61,593 nt of DNA from Sphingobacteriales bacterium (GTDB lineage: Bacteria; Bacteroidota; Bacteroidia; UKL13-3). The position numbers and the translations under genes are program-made. The notes below the pieces were generated by a model. That model was given only the letters and a program-made list of their open reading frames with translations. It was not told the origin of the DNA and made no database searches. The stretch lies in contig JAJTEN010000008.1 in NCBI GenBank assembly GCA_021298155.1, positions 1 to 61,593 of the forward strand. Reading direction: 5' to 3'. Shown here piece by piece: positions 9,204-17,203 of this stretch (positions within the stretch are counted from its first letter, which is position 1; each line of letters starts with the position of its first letter).

Positions 9204-11654
9204 TTACCAACTTACGTTAAATTTAGCCTGATTATTTTTAATGCATAGGGTTTTAACCGTTGATTTTTTGCCATCAATGCTTTTGCCAATAGGGTCAAAT
9301 TGTGAAACGCCAGGAATTAACTCGATGGTTTCTTGCTTCAGGCTCATCTTATTATTTCCAGACTTTACTGAGGTTTGCGCATCAAAGCCATGTAAAATCA
9401 ATTTAATATTTGTAAACTTAGAAGGGAGATTGCCTTGTACCTCCTCAAATAAAAGTTGCTTCTTTTTAGCGTCAAAAGCTATTTGTCTCTTATAGAATTT
9501 TCCCTCTTCAAAAGCATAGCCTTCACCGGCATCTTCATAATATGTATATGAGTTATTGCCACTACCCATGTATACATGCAAATACATGGTATCATGTGGC
9601 ATTTCTTGTGCACTTTGAACAACAGATTGCATAGGAATGATTGCGCTACCTTTCACATACAAAGGCAATGTTTCCATTGGAGTTTCTACATATAATTCTT
9701 GCTTACCTGTATATTTACGTTCTGTATTTAAATCGTACCATTCCCCCTCTGGCAAGTATACTTTATTTATCTCTTTATTACTCACAACTGGCGCTACCAT
9801 AATAGATTGGCCAAATAAGTATTGATTTTGGTATTTCCAGTCATAAATCATTGGGTCGTGCGTGTAATTTATGGATAAGCTTCTGGCAACTGGCATACCA
9901 TTTTGGGTAGCTTCATAGAAAGTTGAATAAAGGTATGGCATAAGCTTGTATCTAAAAGAAATATAGTTGCGTACAATTTCCTCTACCTTTTCTCCATAGC
10001 TCCATGGTTCACTGTCTTTAGCATCAATCATTTTGTGGCTTCTGAAGAAGGGACAAAAAGCGCCAATTTGCATCCATCTGCTAAATAATTCCTTACTGGC
10101 TTCACCAGCAAATCCACCCACATCATAACCAGCATTGGCCACACCACTTAAACCAAGGCTATTCACTAATCGAACACCAGCCATCATATGGTCGTCTTCA
10201 GGACGATTGTCTCCTGTCCATATCGCAGAATAACGTTGTATTCCACTGTAGGCAGCTCTAGTGAGAATAAATGGTCTTTTGCCCGACATCAATTTTTTGG
10301 TTCCTTCAAAAGTGCTTCTAGCCATTTGCATTCCGTAAACGTTGTGCCATTCTCTGTGCGACGTTTTTTGTCCATCAAAATTTGCCTCAACTAAATCCGG
10401 AAAACGTTGACCCCAAGTTGCAGGTTCGTTCATATCATTCCAAAAACCATCTATTCCATCGTTTACATATCCTTTAAAGGAGGCACCCCACCAGTCTCTT
10501 GTTTTGGGATTGGTGAAATCTGGGAAGTGACACCATCCCGGCCATACTTGTCCGGTATAATTTGAGCCATCAGGATATTTCAAAAATAAATCGCGCGATA
10601 AGCCCTCTTCGTAGGCTTTATAGTCTTTTTCAACTTTTATTCCTGGGTCTACAATAACTACATTTTTAAAGCCCATACCTTCTAGTTCATCTAGCATTTT
10701 TTTGGGCTGAGGGAAACGATTAGTATCCCAAGTAAATATTTTGTAATTGTCCATGTAATGGATATCAAAATAAATTACATCTGCTGGAATTTTCTTTTCT
10801 CTAAAAGTTTTGGCTAATGAAATTACTTCCTTATCTGGATAATAGCTGTACCTGCATTGTTGGAAGCCAATGCTCCAAAGCGAAGGCATTTCCATTTTAC
10901 CGGTTAAATCTGTGTAAGATGTAATAATGCCAGCTACAGTTGAGTTGGCAATGAGGTAATAATTCATCTCACCTAGTTCGGCCGTAAAGCTTGAAAAACG
11001 GTTGTTTGAAGCGCCGAAATTAAAATGTGATTTATGGGTATTGTCTAAAAAGATGCCATATACTTTATCATGATGTATCCCAATGAAAAACGGAATAGTA
11101 GCGTACAATGGGTCTCCATTACTTGGGTAAGCAAAGAAGTCTGTATTCCAATTGGTATATCCTTCGCCTCTTCTATTAAGGTTTCCAGTTTTTTCACCTA
11201 ATCCAATAAATTTTTCATTCTCTTGCATTTTTTTGTAGGTGGTAACTTCTTCCCCTATCCAGCTGGTACCAAAGTCTTTTTCATCTTCATTTAAAACATT
11301 TCCGGCTTTATCTTTTAAAATGAAGCGTAAAGGATTTTTACTAATTTCTAGGATACAAGAATCTGTATGGATTATAAGTTTGCTCTCTTCTTTTTGCAGT
11401 TTAAAAATCCCTTTACTAGGGTTTGCTATTACGGCATAGCTGGATGTATTAAATGAATTTTCTTTGCTAGCTTGAATGCGAATTACGGTTGGAGAGTATA
11501 CCTGAACTTTTACATTTCCATGCGCCGTATTAAGGATAACTCCTTCCGCTATTTCTGTGATAGAAGTGACAGTAGACAAACTTTTGTTTAAAGATTGCCC
11601 TTGCATAGCAAGAGAAAGAAGCGCAAAAACAGATAAAAATGTAAATTTTTTCAT
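9204..11654 (-). CDS. GH31 alpha-glucosidase
   Basis: An 816-residue protein from ATG 11654 (a TTG at 11663 precedes it) with a signal peptide ending near MQGQ. GH31 hallmarks are DIHYMDNYKIFTWD, the nucleophile in FWNDMNEP (Asp407), the acid/base in TGDN (Asp482), and the RWMQIGAFCPFFRSH segment. An N-terminal beta-sandwich and C-terminal beta domains of the usual kind flank the barrel. It would release glucose from the non-reducing ends of maltooligosaccharides. In the classical sus system this role is held by a GH97 enzyme, which is absent here. It is the first gene of the GH31-GH13 operon and is divergent from the Nudix-type regulator. Confidence 0.93.
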   Translation of the reverse strand: MKKFTFLSVFALLSLAMQGQSLNKSLSTVTSITEIAEGVILNTAHGNVKVQVYSPTVIRIQASKENSFNTSSYAVIANPSKGIFKLQKEESKLIIHTDSCILEISKNPLRFILKDKAGNVLNEDEKDFGTSWIGEEVTTYKKMQENEKFIGLGEKTGNLNRRGEGYTNWNTDFFAYPSNGDPLYATIPFFIGIHHDKVYGIFLDNTHKSHFNFGASNNRFSSFTAELGEMNYYLIANSTVAGIITSYTDLTGKMEMPSLWSIGFQQCRYSYYPDKEVISLAKTFREKKIPADVIYFDIHYMDNYKIFTWDTNRFPQPKKMLDELEGMGFKNVVIVDPGIKVEKDYKAYEEGLSRDLFLKYPDGSNYTGQVWPGWCHFPDFTNPKTRDWWGASFKGYVNDGIDGFWNDMNEPATWGQRFPDLVEANFDGQKTSHREWHNVYGMQMARSTFEGTKKLMSGKRPFILTRAAYSGIQRYSAIWTGDNRPEDDHMMAGVRLVNSLGLSGVANAGYDVGGFAGEASKELFSRWMQIGAFCPFFRSHKMIDAKDSEPWSYGEKVEEIVRNYISFRYKLMPYLYSTFYEATQNGMPVARSLSINYTHDPMIYDWKYQNQYLFGQSIMVAPVVSNKEINKVYLPEGEWYDLNTERKYTGKQELYVETPMETLPLYVKGSAIIPMQSVVQSAQEMPHDTMYLHVYMGSGNNSYTYYEDAGEGYAFEEGKFYKRQIAFDAKKKQLLFEEVQGNLPSKFTNIKLILHGFDAQTSVKSGNNKMSLKQETIELIPGVSQFDPIGKSIDGKKSTVKTLCIKNNQAKFNVSW

Positions 11655-11677
11655 GGTATTCAAAAATGAAATTTTTG

Positions 11678-11710
11678 TAAATATATATGGTTTATGGTTT
11701 GATTTCCAAA
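11678..11710 (-). promoter_or_regulatory. Putative promoter of the GH31-GH13 operon
   Basis: Read on the minus strand: TTTG (11710-11707), 21 bases, TATATTTA (11685-11678), one mismatch from TAnnTTTG. It would start transcription about 20 bases before ATG 11654. The palindrome at 11726-11746 lies 15 bases upstream of its -33 element. Confidence 0.5.
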
Positions 11711-11725
11711 TAAAAAAGCGATATA

Positions 11726-11746
11726 AAAGTGTTTGGAGTACACTTT
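11726..11746. promoter_or_regulatory. Candidate operator, copy 1: AAAGTGT-N7-ACACTTT
   Basis: A perfect inverted repeat with 7-base arms (11726-11732, 11740-11746) and a 7-base spacer, placed between the GH31 gene and the Nudix-type regulator and upstream of both predicted promoters. A second copy with the same spacing occurs at 14336-14355. Its position upstream of the -33 elements suits an activator. That the Nudix-type protein binds it is inference. Confidence 0.6.
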
Positions 11747-11755
11747 ATGTATTTT

Positions 11756-11786
11756 TTTGACAAACTCACATAAAATTCTATATTTG
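11756..11786 (+). promoter_or_regulatory. Putative promoter of the Nudix-type regulator gene
   Basis: TTTG at 11756-11759, then 19 bases, then TATATTTG at 11779-11786. This is an exact match to the Bacteroidota -33/-7 consensus and would start transcription about 10 bases before ATG 11801. Confidence 0.6.
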
Positions 11787-11800
11787 AAGAGGGCATAATC

Positions 11801-12508
11801 ATGAAAAAAAATACTTTCAGAAATCACATATCTGTAGACTGCGTTATATTTGGGTATGATGAGCAGTTTAACAAATTGGAGGTACTTTTAATTGAGCAAA
11901 AGAAGCCAAATTTAACGGGTAATAAATCTTTTGTAGCGCAATTTGCCTTACCTGGCGACTTAGTGAATGATGAGGAAGATTTGAATGATGCTGCCAAAAG
12001 GGTTTTAGATGAATTAACCCATGTATCTGGTTTAGATTTAAGGCAATCTGGTTGTTTTGGCGACCCAATGCGTGTGAAGCAGCCAAAAGATAAGGAGTGG
12101 TTACATTTATATAGGCAGGATCCGGATGCGCGCGTGATTACAGTAACCTATTATACTTTGGTGAGAAAAGAGATGATTAGGCCTGTGCCTGGGTCATTTG
12201 CTCAAAATGTAGTATGGAAGAATGCAAAGCGTGTTCCTTCTTTGGCTTTTGATCACAATTTAATTGTGAAGCAAGCATACAACAATTTAAGACGTGATTT
12301 TGAAGAAGAAATGTTTGCAAAAGCCTTGCTCCCGCAAAAGTTTACACTGAAGCATTTGCAAAATTTATATGAAGTAATTTTCAATACCAATTTAGATAAA
12401 AGAAATTTTATTAAACGGATTAAGAAGGAAGATAACTTAACAGAGTTAAGTGAAAAACAAAAGGGAACGATGTTTAAACCTTCTAAACTGTATACTTTTA
12501 AAGCGTAA
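11801..12508 (+). CDS. Nudix-fold transcriptional regulator (NrtR/AraR type) with winged-helix C-terminus
   Basis: A 235-residue protein. Residues about 8-150 have a Nudix fold, but the Nudix box is degenerate: Gly52 and Glu58 are kept, while the RExxEE part reads K66-R-V-L-D-E71, losing the key Arg-Glu pair. Pyrophosphohydrolase activity is therefore unlikely. Residues about 155-235 match the winged-helix tail of NrtR/AraR proteins (LLPQKFTLKHLQNLYE, LDKRNF, FKPSKLYTF). Known members, such as Bacteroides AraR, sense sugars or ADP-ribose derivatives. Its place between the glucosidase operon and the SusCD/amylase genes suggests that it controls alpha-glucan use through the nearby palindromes. 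Confidence 0.85.
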   Translation: MKKNTFRNHISVDCVIFGYDEQFNKLEVLLIEQKKPNLTGNKSFVAQFALPGDLVNDEEDLNDAAKRVLDELTHVSGLDLRQSGCFGDPMRVKQPKDKEWLHLYRQDPDARVITVTYYTLVRKEMIRPVPGSFAQNVVWKNAKRVPSLAFDHNLIVKQAYNNLRRDFEEEMFAKALLPQKFTLKHLQNLYEVIFNTNLDKRNFIKRIKKEDNLTELSEKQKGTMFKPSKLYTFKA

Positions 12509-12526
12509 TTTTTCTAAAGAAAATGA

Positions 12527-12561
12527 CATAAAAAAAGCCCGATTATCGGGCTTTTTTTATG
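12527..12561. terminator. Bidirectional intrinsic terminator
   Basis: A perfect inverted repeat with 17-base arms and a single central base. The GCCCGAT/ATCGGGC core is flanked by seven A and seven T. It lies between the convergent regulator and starch-binding protein genes and can terminate both. Confidence 0.9.
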
Positions 12562-12581
12562 TTTGGTAGTTTGTTTGTAAA

Positions 12582-14279
12582 TTACTGAACAATCAATTTC
12601 AAGGTTTTAGCCTCTCCGCGGTTGTTTGTAATTTGAACAAAATGAACACCTTTAGACAATTCTTTGCTGTTAATTACTAAGCTATTGTCTGCAATTTGGT
12701 TGTAAGTTGCAATGGTTTTACCAGCAATATCCATAATGGTTACATCGTGTGATTGAGCAAAATCATTGAATTCGATGGTAACATAACTGTTGCTTGGGTT
12801 AGGATATAATTTAACATTTCCGATTAAATTATTTTTCTCTACTAAACCAGTAGTAGTGGTATCAGCAAGTGTACAAGTATTAAATACGTATGCAAGTACA
12901 ATAGGGTTTGCAGTTGTACGTGTATGGATACGGTTAAATCCACCAACACCGTTTGGCTCTACACAAGCACGTTGAGTAGTATCTTTGAAGCTTTCTTCAG
13001 AAGCATTAACTGAAGAATCTCCGTTTACAAATTTGTAAGCAAATGAACCAGGGCAAATGTTTACTTTGGTTGCATAAAAACCTGGTTTGCCAGCAACCGG
13101 ACTTAAACGGATTGCTCCATTTTGCCAGTTTGGAGTAGTAAAGTTACCCATTACGTATACTCTACCTTGTCCATCAGGAGTTTCATTGCTAAGGTCTACC
13201 ATAAATGTAATATCAGAAGGAGCAGGCTTAGGAATACAACCACCTGGTGTGTTAGAGTTAAAACAAGTTAGTCCTAATGTATCATTTTTAGTTAACATCC
13301 ATTTGCGGTTTCCTATACCTTCCCAATTGGTATTGCCATTTTTATGGAAACGGAATTTAAATTCAAATTCGCCAGAGTCCATTGTTAAAGTTACACCGTA
13401 AATGCTGGTATTTCCAATTTTATTTAATTTTACACCACTTCCCCAGTTGGTAATTTCTGTTCTTCCACCAGCTACTGAAACTGAATCAAATCCACCATCA
13501 CAGTCGTTGTTTAACATATCTACAACAAAAGTTGCAGTGAAAGTAGGAATTGGAGCAGTAGGACATGGAGCACACAAAGCAAAACATACTTTTGAAGAAG
13601 TTGAAGCATTTACGATAATCTCGCGATTTTTGTCGTTTCCAACGCCACAAGCACTTGGTACACTCTCTGCACCACCCCAAGTGTTACCATTGATAAACTT
13701 GTATTGGTATGAACCTGAATCTAGGTAGGCAATCCACTCATATACTTTATTGCTGCTGAATAAATTTGCCATGCTAGTTTTGGTTTCATTCCATCCTTGT
13801 AGGCTTCCAGCGATGCGAACACCATTCGCATTTACAGTTTGTAATTGCATATCTACTGCAAAACGAACTGCATATTTACCTGCAGGGGCACTTCCACCAA
13901 ATAAGATAGCCGGAATAACAGAAGTGTCGTTGGCGATTGAATCAACATAGAACCAACGGTTATCGTTTTGACCGCCATTTGTTTGGAAGCCTACTTGGTT
14001 TAATGAAGGTACACCCTCACTTTTATCCCAAATTTTTCCGTTAATAAATTTGAATTGCATAACTTGATTTGCTGGTGCATCTACGAAAGTAGAATAGATG
14101 TTGCCAGATTCTAAAGTTAATTGGGTTGATCCTGGATTCCAGCCTTGGAAGTTACCAGCAACGTGAACGCCACTTGTATCTACCGTTTTGCCGGTCATGT
14201 CAACTGAAATCTTAACTTTTTTTGCATAAACTCCTGAAATCATTACAAGAGCTGCACTAAGTAGTAAAATTTTTTTCAT
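12582..14279 (-). CDS. T9SS-exported protein with four starch-binding-like beta-sandwich repeats
   Basis: A 565-residue protein with a signal peptide (about residue 19). Four related domains follow (about 22-115, 135-235, 250-345, 355-455). Each starts with a strand of the form xVxVDMxxxxxxxxGVxVAG and has a xxGWNxG/xNWxxG turn and a YxFKFxxG strand. These are features of CBM20/CBM48/E-set starch-binding modules and of SusE/SusF-like proteins. A type A T9SS domain (LYPNPSNSYVTIEF) occupies about 488-565. No catalytic motif is seen, so it probably binds starch at the cell surface. It is divergent from the exported amylase and shares that control region. Confidence 0.8.
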   Translation of the reverse strand: MKKILLLSAALVMISGVYAKKVKISVDMTGKTVDTSGVHVAGNFQGWNPGSTQLTLESGNIYSTFVDAPANQVMQFKFINGKIWDKSEGVPSLNQVGFQTNGGQNDNRWFYVDSIANDTSVIPAILFGGSAPAGKYAVRFAVDMQLQTVNANGVRIAGSLQGWNETKTSMANLFSSNKVYEWIAYLDSGSYQYKFINGNTWGGAESVPSACGVGNDKNREIIVNASTSSKVCFALCAPCPTAPIPTFTATFVVDMLNNDCDGGFDSVSVAGGRTEITNWGSGVKLNKIGNTSIYGVTLTMDSGEFEFKFRFHKNGNTNWEGIGNRKWMLTKNDTLGLTCFNSNTPGGCIPKPAPSDITFMVDLSNETPDGQGRVYVMGNFTTPNWQNGAIRLSPVAGKPGFYATKVNICPGSFAYKFVNGDSSVNASEESFKDTTQRACVEPNGVGGFNRIHTRTTANPIVLAYVFNTCTLADTTTTGLVEKNNLIGNVKLYPNPSNSYVTIEFNDFAQSHDVTIMDIAGKTIATYNQIADNSLVINSKELSKGVHFVQITNNRGEAKTLKLIVQ

Positions 14280-14302
14280 GTGTAATTGTAAAATTTGTTG
14301 AA

Positions 14303-14332
14303 CGAAAATAAAGAAATTGTAAATAAAACAAA
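14303..14332 (-). promoter_or_regulatory. Putative promoter of the starch-binding protein gene
   Basis: Read on the minus strand: TTTG (14332-14329), 18 bases, TATTTTCG (14310-14303), one mismatch from TAnnTTTG. Transcription would start about 20 bases before ATG 14279. The palindrome at 14336-14355 lies 3 bases upstream of the -33 element. Confidence 0.45.
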
Positions 14333-14335
14333 AAA

Positions 14336-14355
14336 AAAGTGTCGGAAATACACTT
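14336..14355. promoter_or_regulatory. Candidate operator, copy 2: AAGTGT-N7-ACACTT
   Basis: Arms AAGTGT (14337-14342) and ACACTT (14350-14355) with a 7-base spacer repeat the architecture of 11726-11746; the outermost base pair is A/A here instead of A/T. The spacers differ (cggaaat versus ttggagt), so the arms are conserved apart from the spacer, as expected for a protein-binding site. It sits between the divergent starch-binding protein and the amylase-SusCD operon. Confidence 0.6.
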
Positions 14356-14392
14356 ATTTTTTTTTTATTCGCATGAGCATCGGATAAATTTC

Positions 14393-17200
14393 ATGAAAAT
14401 AAATAAAACAATTACCCCAATTTTACTCTTGATTTTTTGTATACAGTATGTTGTAAAGGCTCAAGTTGTGTCATTAACTCCTGTATTCCCAACACAATCT
14501 CAAGATGTGGTAATTACATATGATGCAACAAAGGGGAATGGGGCTTTAATTGGCCAAAGTGTAGTTTACGCCCATACTGGAGTAATTACCAATTTAAGCA
14601 ATTCTCCAACAGATTGGAGATATGTTCAAGGAAATTGGGGTACAGACGACTCGCGGGTAAAGATGACGTCTTTGGGAAATAATAAATTTCAGCTTTCATT
14701 TAATATAGCCAGTTTTTATGGTGTGCCAAGTGCTGAACGTGTTCAAAAATTATCCTTTGTGTTTAGAAATGCAGATGGCAGTAAAGTTGGCAGAAATACA
14801 GATGGTTCAGACATTTTTGTTTCTATTAGTGATGGAAGTTTTCGCTACAATATTATAAGTACACCTTTTGGCAATCCTCAAATTTTATACGCAACAGATA
14901 CCATAAAATACTTGGTTCAAAGCTCAAGCCCTTCTGCTATTTCATTGAATATCAATGGCATTAATGTTTTATCGAAATCTGCTGTTCAACAGGTAGATAC
15001 TTTTTTTACCGGAGCTCATCTAGGATTTGGGAAACATTGGATAAAAACTACCCTTGTGCATAATGGAAATACCTATGCAGATTCTACCTTACTCATTGTG
15101 CGCAGTATGTTTAGTTCATTTGTTGGGGTTCCTCCACAAGGCATGGTAGACGGTATAAATTATTTGAGCGATACATCTGTATTTCTTCAGTTTTTGGCTC
15201 CTCAGAAGAGTTTTGTGTATGTTATTGGCGATTTTAATAATTGGGCCTTAGATCCGAATTACGAAATGACCAGAACCCCAGATGGTACAAGGTATTGGAT
15301 AAGGATAAATGGTTTAGTTCCCGGTCAAGAATATGCCTTTCAATATGCTATAGACAAACAGCAATTACGCGTGGCTGATCCGTTTGCAGACAAATATTTA
15401 GATGGGAATAACGATGCCTTTATAGAAGAAGAAACCTATCCCAATTTAAAGGCCTACCCAAGTGGAAAAACCACACATTATGTGTCGGTATTTCAAACCA
15501 ATCAGAAGGCCTATAATTGGCAGGTGACTAATTTTAAGCGCCCAGCAGCAAATAACTTAATTGTTTATGAATTACTGATTAGAGATTTTGTGGGCAAACA
15601 CAATTATCAAGCCTTAATAGATACCATTGCATACCTTAAACGACTTGGGATTAATGCCGTTGAACTGATGCCTTTTAATGAATTTGAAGGAAATGAAAGT
15701 TGGGGGTATAATACTGCATTTTATTTTGCACCAGACAAATATTATGGGACCAAAGACAAGTTAAAAGAATTTATTGATGTGTGTCACCAAAATGGCATTG
15801 CGGTAATTATGGACATGGTTTTAAATCACTCATTTGGGCAAAGTAGTATGGTGCGGATGTATTTTAATAATAGTACAGGTAAGCCCGAAAATAATCCTTG
15901 GTTTAATGATGATGCCAAACACCCATTTAATGTGGGTTACGATTTTAATCATGAAAGTATTTATACGCAGAATTTTGTTGATACTGTGGTAAAATACTGG
16001 ATTAAGGAGTATAAGATAGATGGCTATAGGTTTGATTTATCTAAAGGTTTTACGCAGCGCAATACCCCAACTGATGTTGCCGCATGGAGTTCATATGATC
16101 AAAGTAGAATAAATTTGTGGAAGCGAATTGCCGATAAGCTTAGACCCAGTTGCCAAGATTGTTATTTAATTTTAGAGCATTTTGCAGACAATAACGAAGA
16201 AAAAGTTCTTTCTGATTATGGGTTTATGTTTTGGGGCAATATCAATCATGCCTTTAATGAAGCTACTATGGGTTACACGTCTGATTTACGACCAGCTTTG
16301 TGGCAACATAGGGGTTGGTTGGCTCCTAATTTAATTCGTTATGCTGAAAGTCACGATGAAGAAAGATTAATGTATAAAAATGTAAATTTTGGATTTACAT
16401 CACCTGCCTACAATGTTAGAGACACTTCAACTGCCTTAGCGCGTTGTGAGGCAGCAGCAGTTATATTAGCTGCCATGCCAGGTCCTTATATGTTATGGCA
16501 ATTTGGCGAACTTGGCTATCCGTATAGCATTAATACCTGTAAAAATGGAACGGTAAATAACAACTGTAGGTTAGATAACAAACCCATTCGATGGGATTAT
16601 TTAAAGCAGGCACCTAGGAAAAGATTATATGATGTATATGCTGCAATGAATGCCTTGAAAACAACATATTCAGTTTTTGCAACCGGCACGCTTACACACA
16701 ATTTAACATCACCAATAAAAACCATGTTTTTAGCTGATAGTTCACTTAGTGTTTATGTAGCTGCTAATTTTGGCACAAGCAGTGCTTCATTGGTAAGAAA
16801 AGTAAGTCGCGTTGGTTGGTGGTACAATTATTTTGATGGGGATTCGGTTTATTTTAACAATACATCAGATACGGTTCAACTTATGCCAGGCAAATATGTA
16901 TTGTTAACCAACCTGCGTTTAGAAAAGCCTGAAATTGGGATAGTAAGTAGTTTTGAAGAAATTAATGAGATGTCTGACCTAAGGATATTCCCAAATCCTA
17001 CCACAGGTATTTTGCATATCACATCTGCTATGCCAATAACTCACTACGAAATAACAGATATAATGGGAAGAACAATGGGCAGTGGTGATTCAATTCAGGA
17101 TAATTCTATTTCCATCGTTAATTTATTGCCAGGTACTTATTATTTAAGACTAGGTTCGGCAAAGGGAACAATTACAAAAAAAATAATGTTATATAATTAA
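14393..17200 (+). CDS. T9SS-exported multidomain GH13 alpha-amylase
   Basis: A 935-residue enzyme from ATG 14393; a GTG at 14339 falls inside the palindrome and is rejected. A signal peptide ends near KAQ. Residues about 25-150 form a domain of unclear family, about 250-340 are a CBM48-like E-set (YVIGDFNNW), and about 370-800 are the GH13 barrel. Catalytic residues are Asp548 (GYRFDLSKG), Glu595 (LILEH) and Asp655 (ESHDEER), with DMVLNH as region I. A type A T9SS domain (LRIFPNPTTGILHI) ends the protein. It should cut starch at the surface and supply SusCD. It lies 3 bases before susC and probably heads the operon to 23085. Confidence 0.92.
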   Translation: MKINKTITPILLLIFCIQYVVKAQVVSLTPVFPTQSQDVVITYDATKGNGALIGQSVVYAHTGVITNLSNSPTDWRYVQGNWGTDDSRVKMTSLGNNKFQLSFNIASFYGVPSAERVQKLSFVFRNADGSKVGRNTDGSDIFVSISDGSFRYNIISTPFGNPQILYATDTIKYLVQSSSPSAISLNINGINVLSKSAVQQVDTFFTGAHLGFGKHWIKTTLVHNGNTYADSTLLIVRSMFSSFVGVPPQGMVDGINYLSDTSVFLQFLAPQKSFVYVIGDFNNWALDPNYEMTRTPDGTRYWIRINGLVPGQEYAFQYAIDKQQLRVADPFADKYLDGNNDAFIEEETYPNLKAYPSGKTTHYVSVFQTNQKAYNWQVTNFKRPAANNLIVYELLIRDFVGKHNYQALIDTIAYLKRLGINAVELMPFNEFEGNESWGYNTAFYFAPDKYYGTKDKLKEFIDVCHQNGIAVIMDMVLNHSFGQSSMVRMYFNNSTGKPENNPWFNDDAKHPFNVGYDFNHESIYTQNFVDTVVKYWIKEYKIDGYRFDLSKGFTQRNTPTDVAAWSSYDQSRINLWKRIADKLRPSCQDCYLILEHFADNNEEKVLSDYGFMFWGNINHAFNEATMGYTSDLRPALWQHRGWLAPNLIRYAESHDEERLMYKNVNFGFTSPAYNVRDTSTALARCEAAAVILAAMPGPYMLWQFGELGYPYSINTCKNGTVNNNCRLDNKPIRWDYLKQAPRKRLYDVYAAMNALKTTYSVFATGTLTHNLTSPIKTMFLADSSLSVYVAANFGTSSASLVRKVSRVGWWYNYFDGDSVYFNNTSDTVQLMPGKYVLLTNLRLEKPEIGIVSSFEEINEMSDLRIFPNPTTGILHITSAMPITHYEITDIMGRTMGSGDSIQDNSISIVNLLPGTYYLRLGSAKGTITKKIMLYN

Positions 17201-17203
17201 AAT

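Noticed and set aside
11801-12508. Functional Nudix hydrolase
   Set aside because: The RExxEE part of the Nudix box is KRVLDE, and a winged-helix C-terminus is present.
13402-13728. Plus-strand open frames opposite the starch-binding protein
   Set aside because: Antisense shadows without family motifs; the minus-strand frame has a signal peptide, repeats and a T9SS domain.
14339-14392. GTG start of the exported amylase at 14339
   Set aside because: It lies inside the palindrome, and the preceding residues are not signal-peptide-like; ATG 14393 begins a proper signal peptide.
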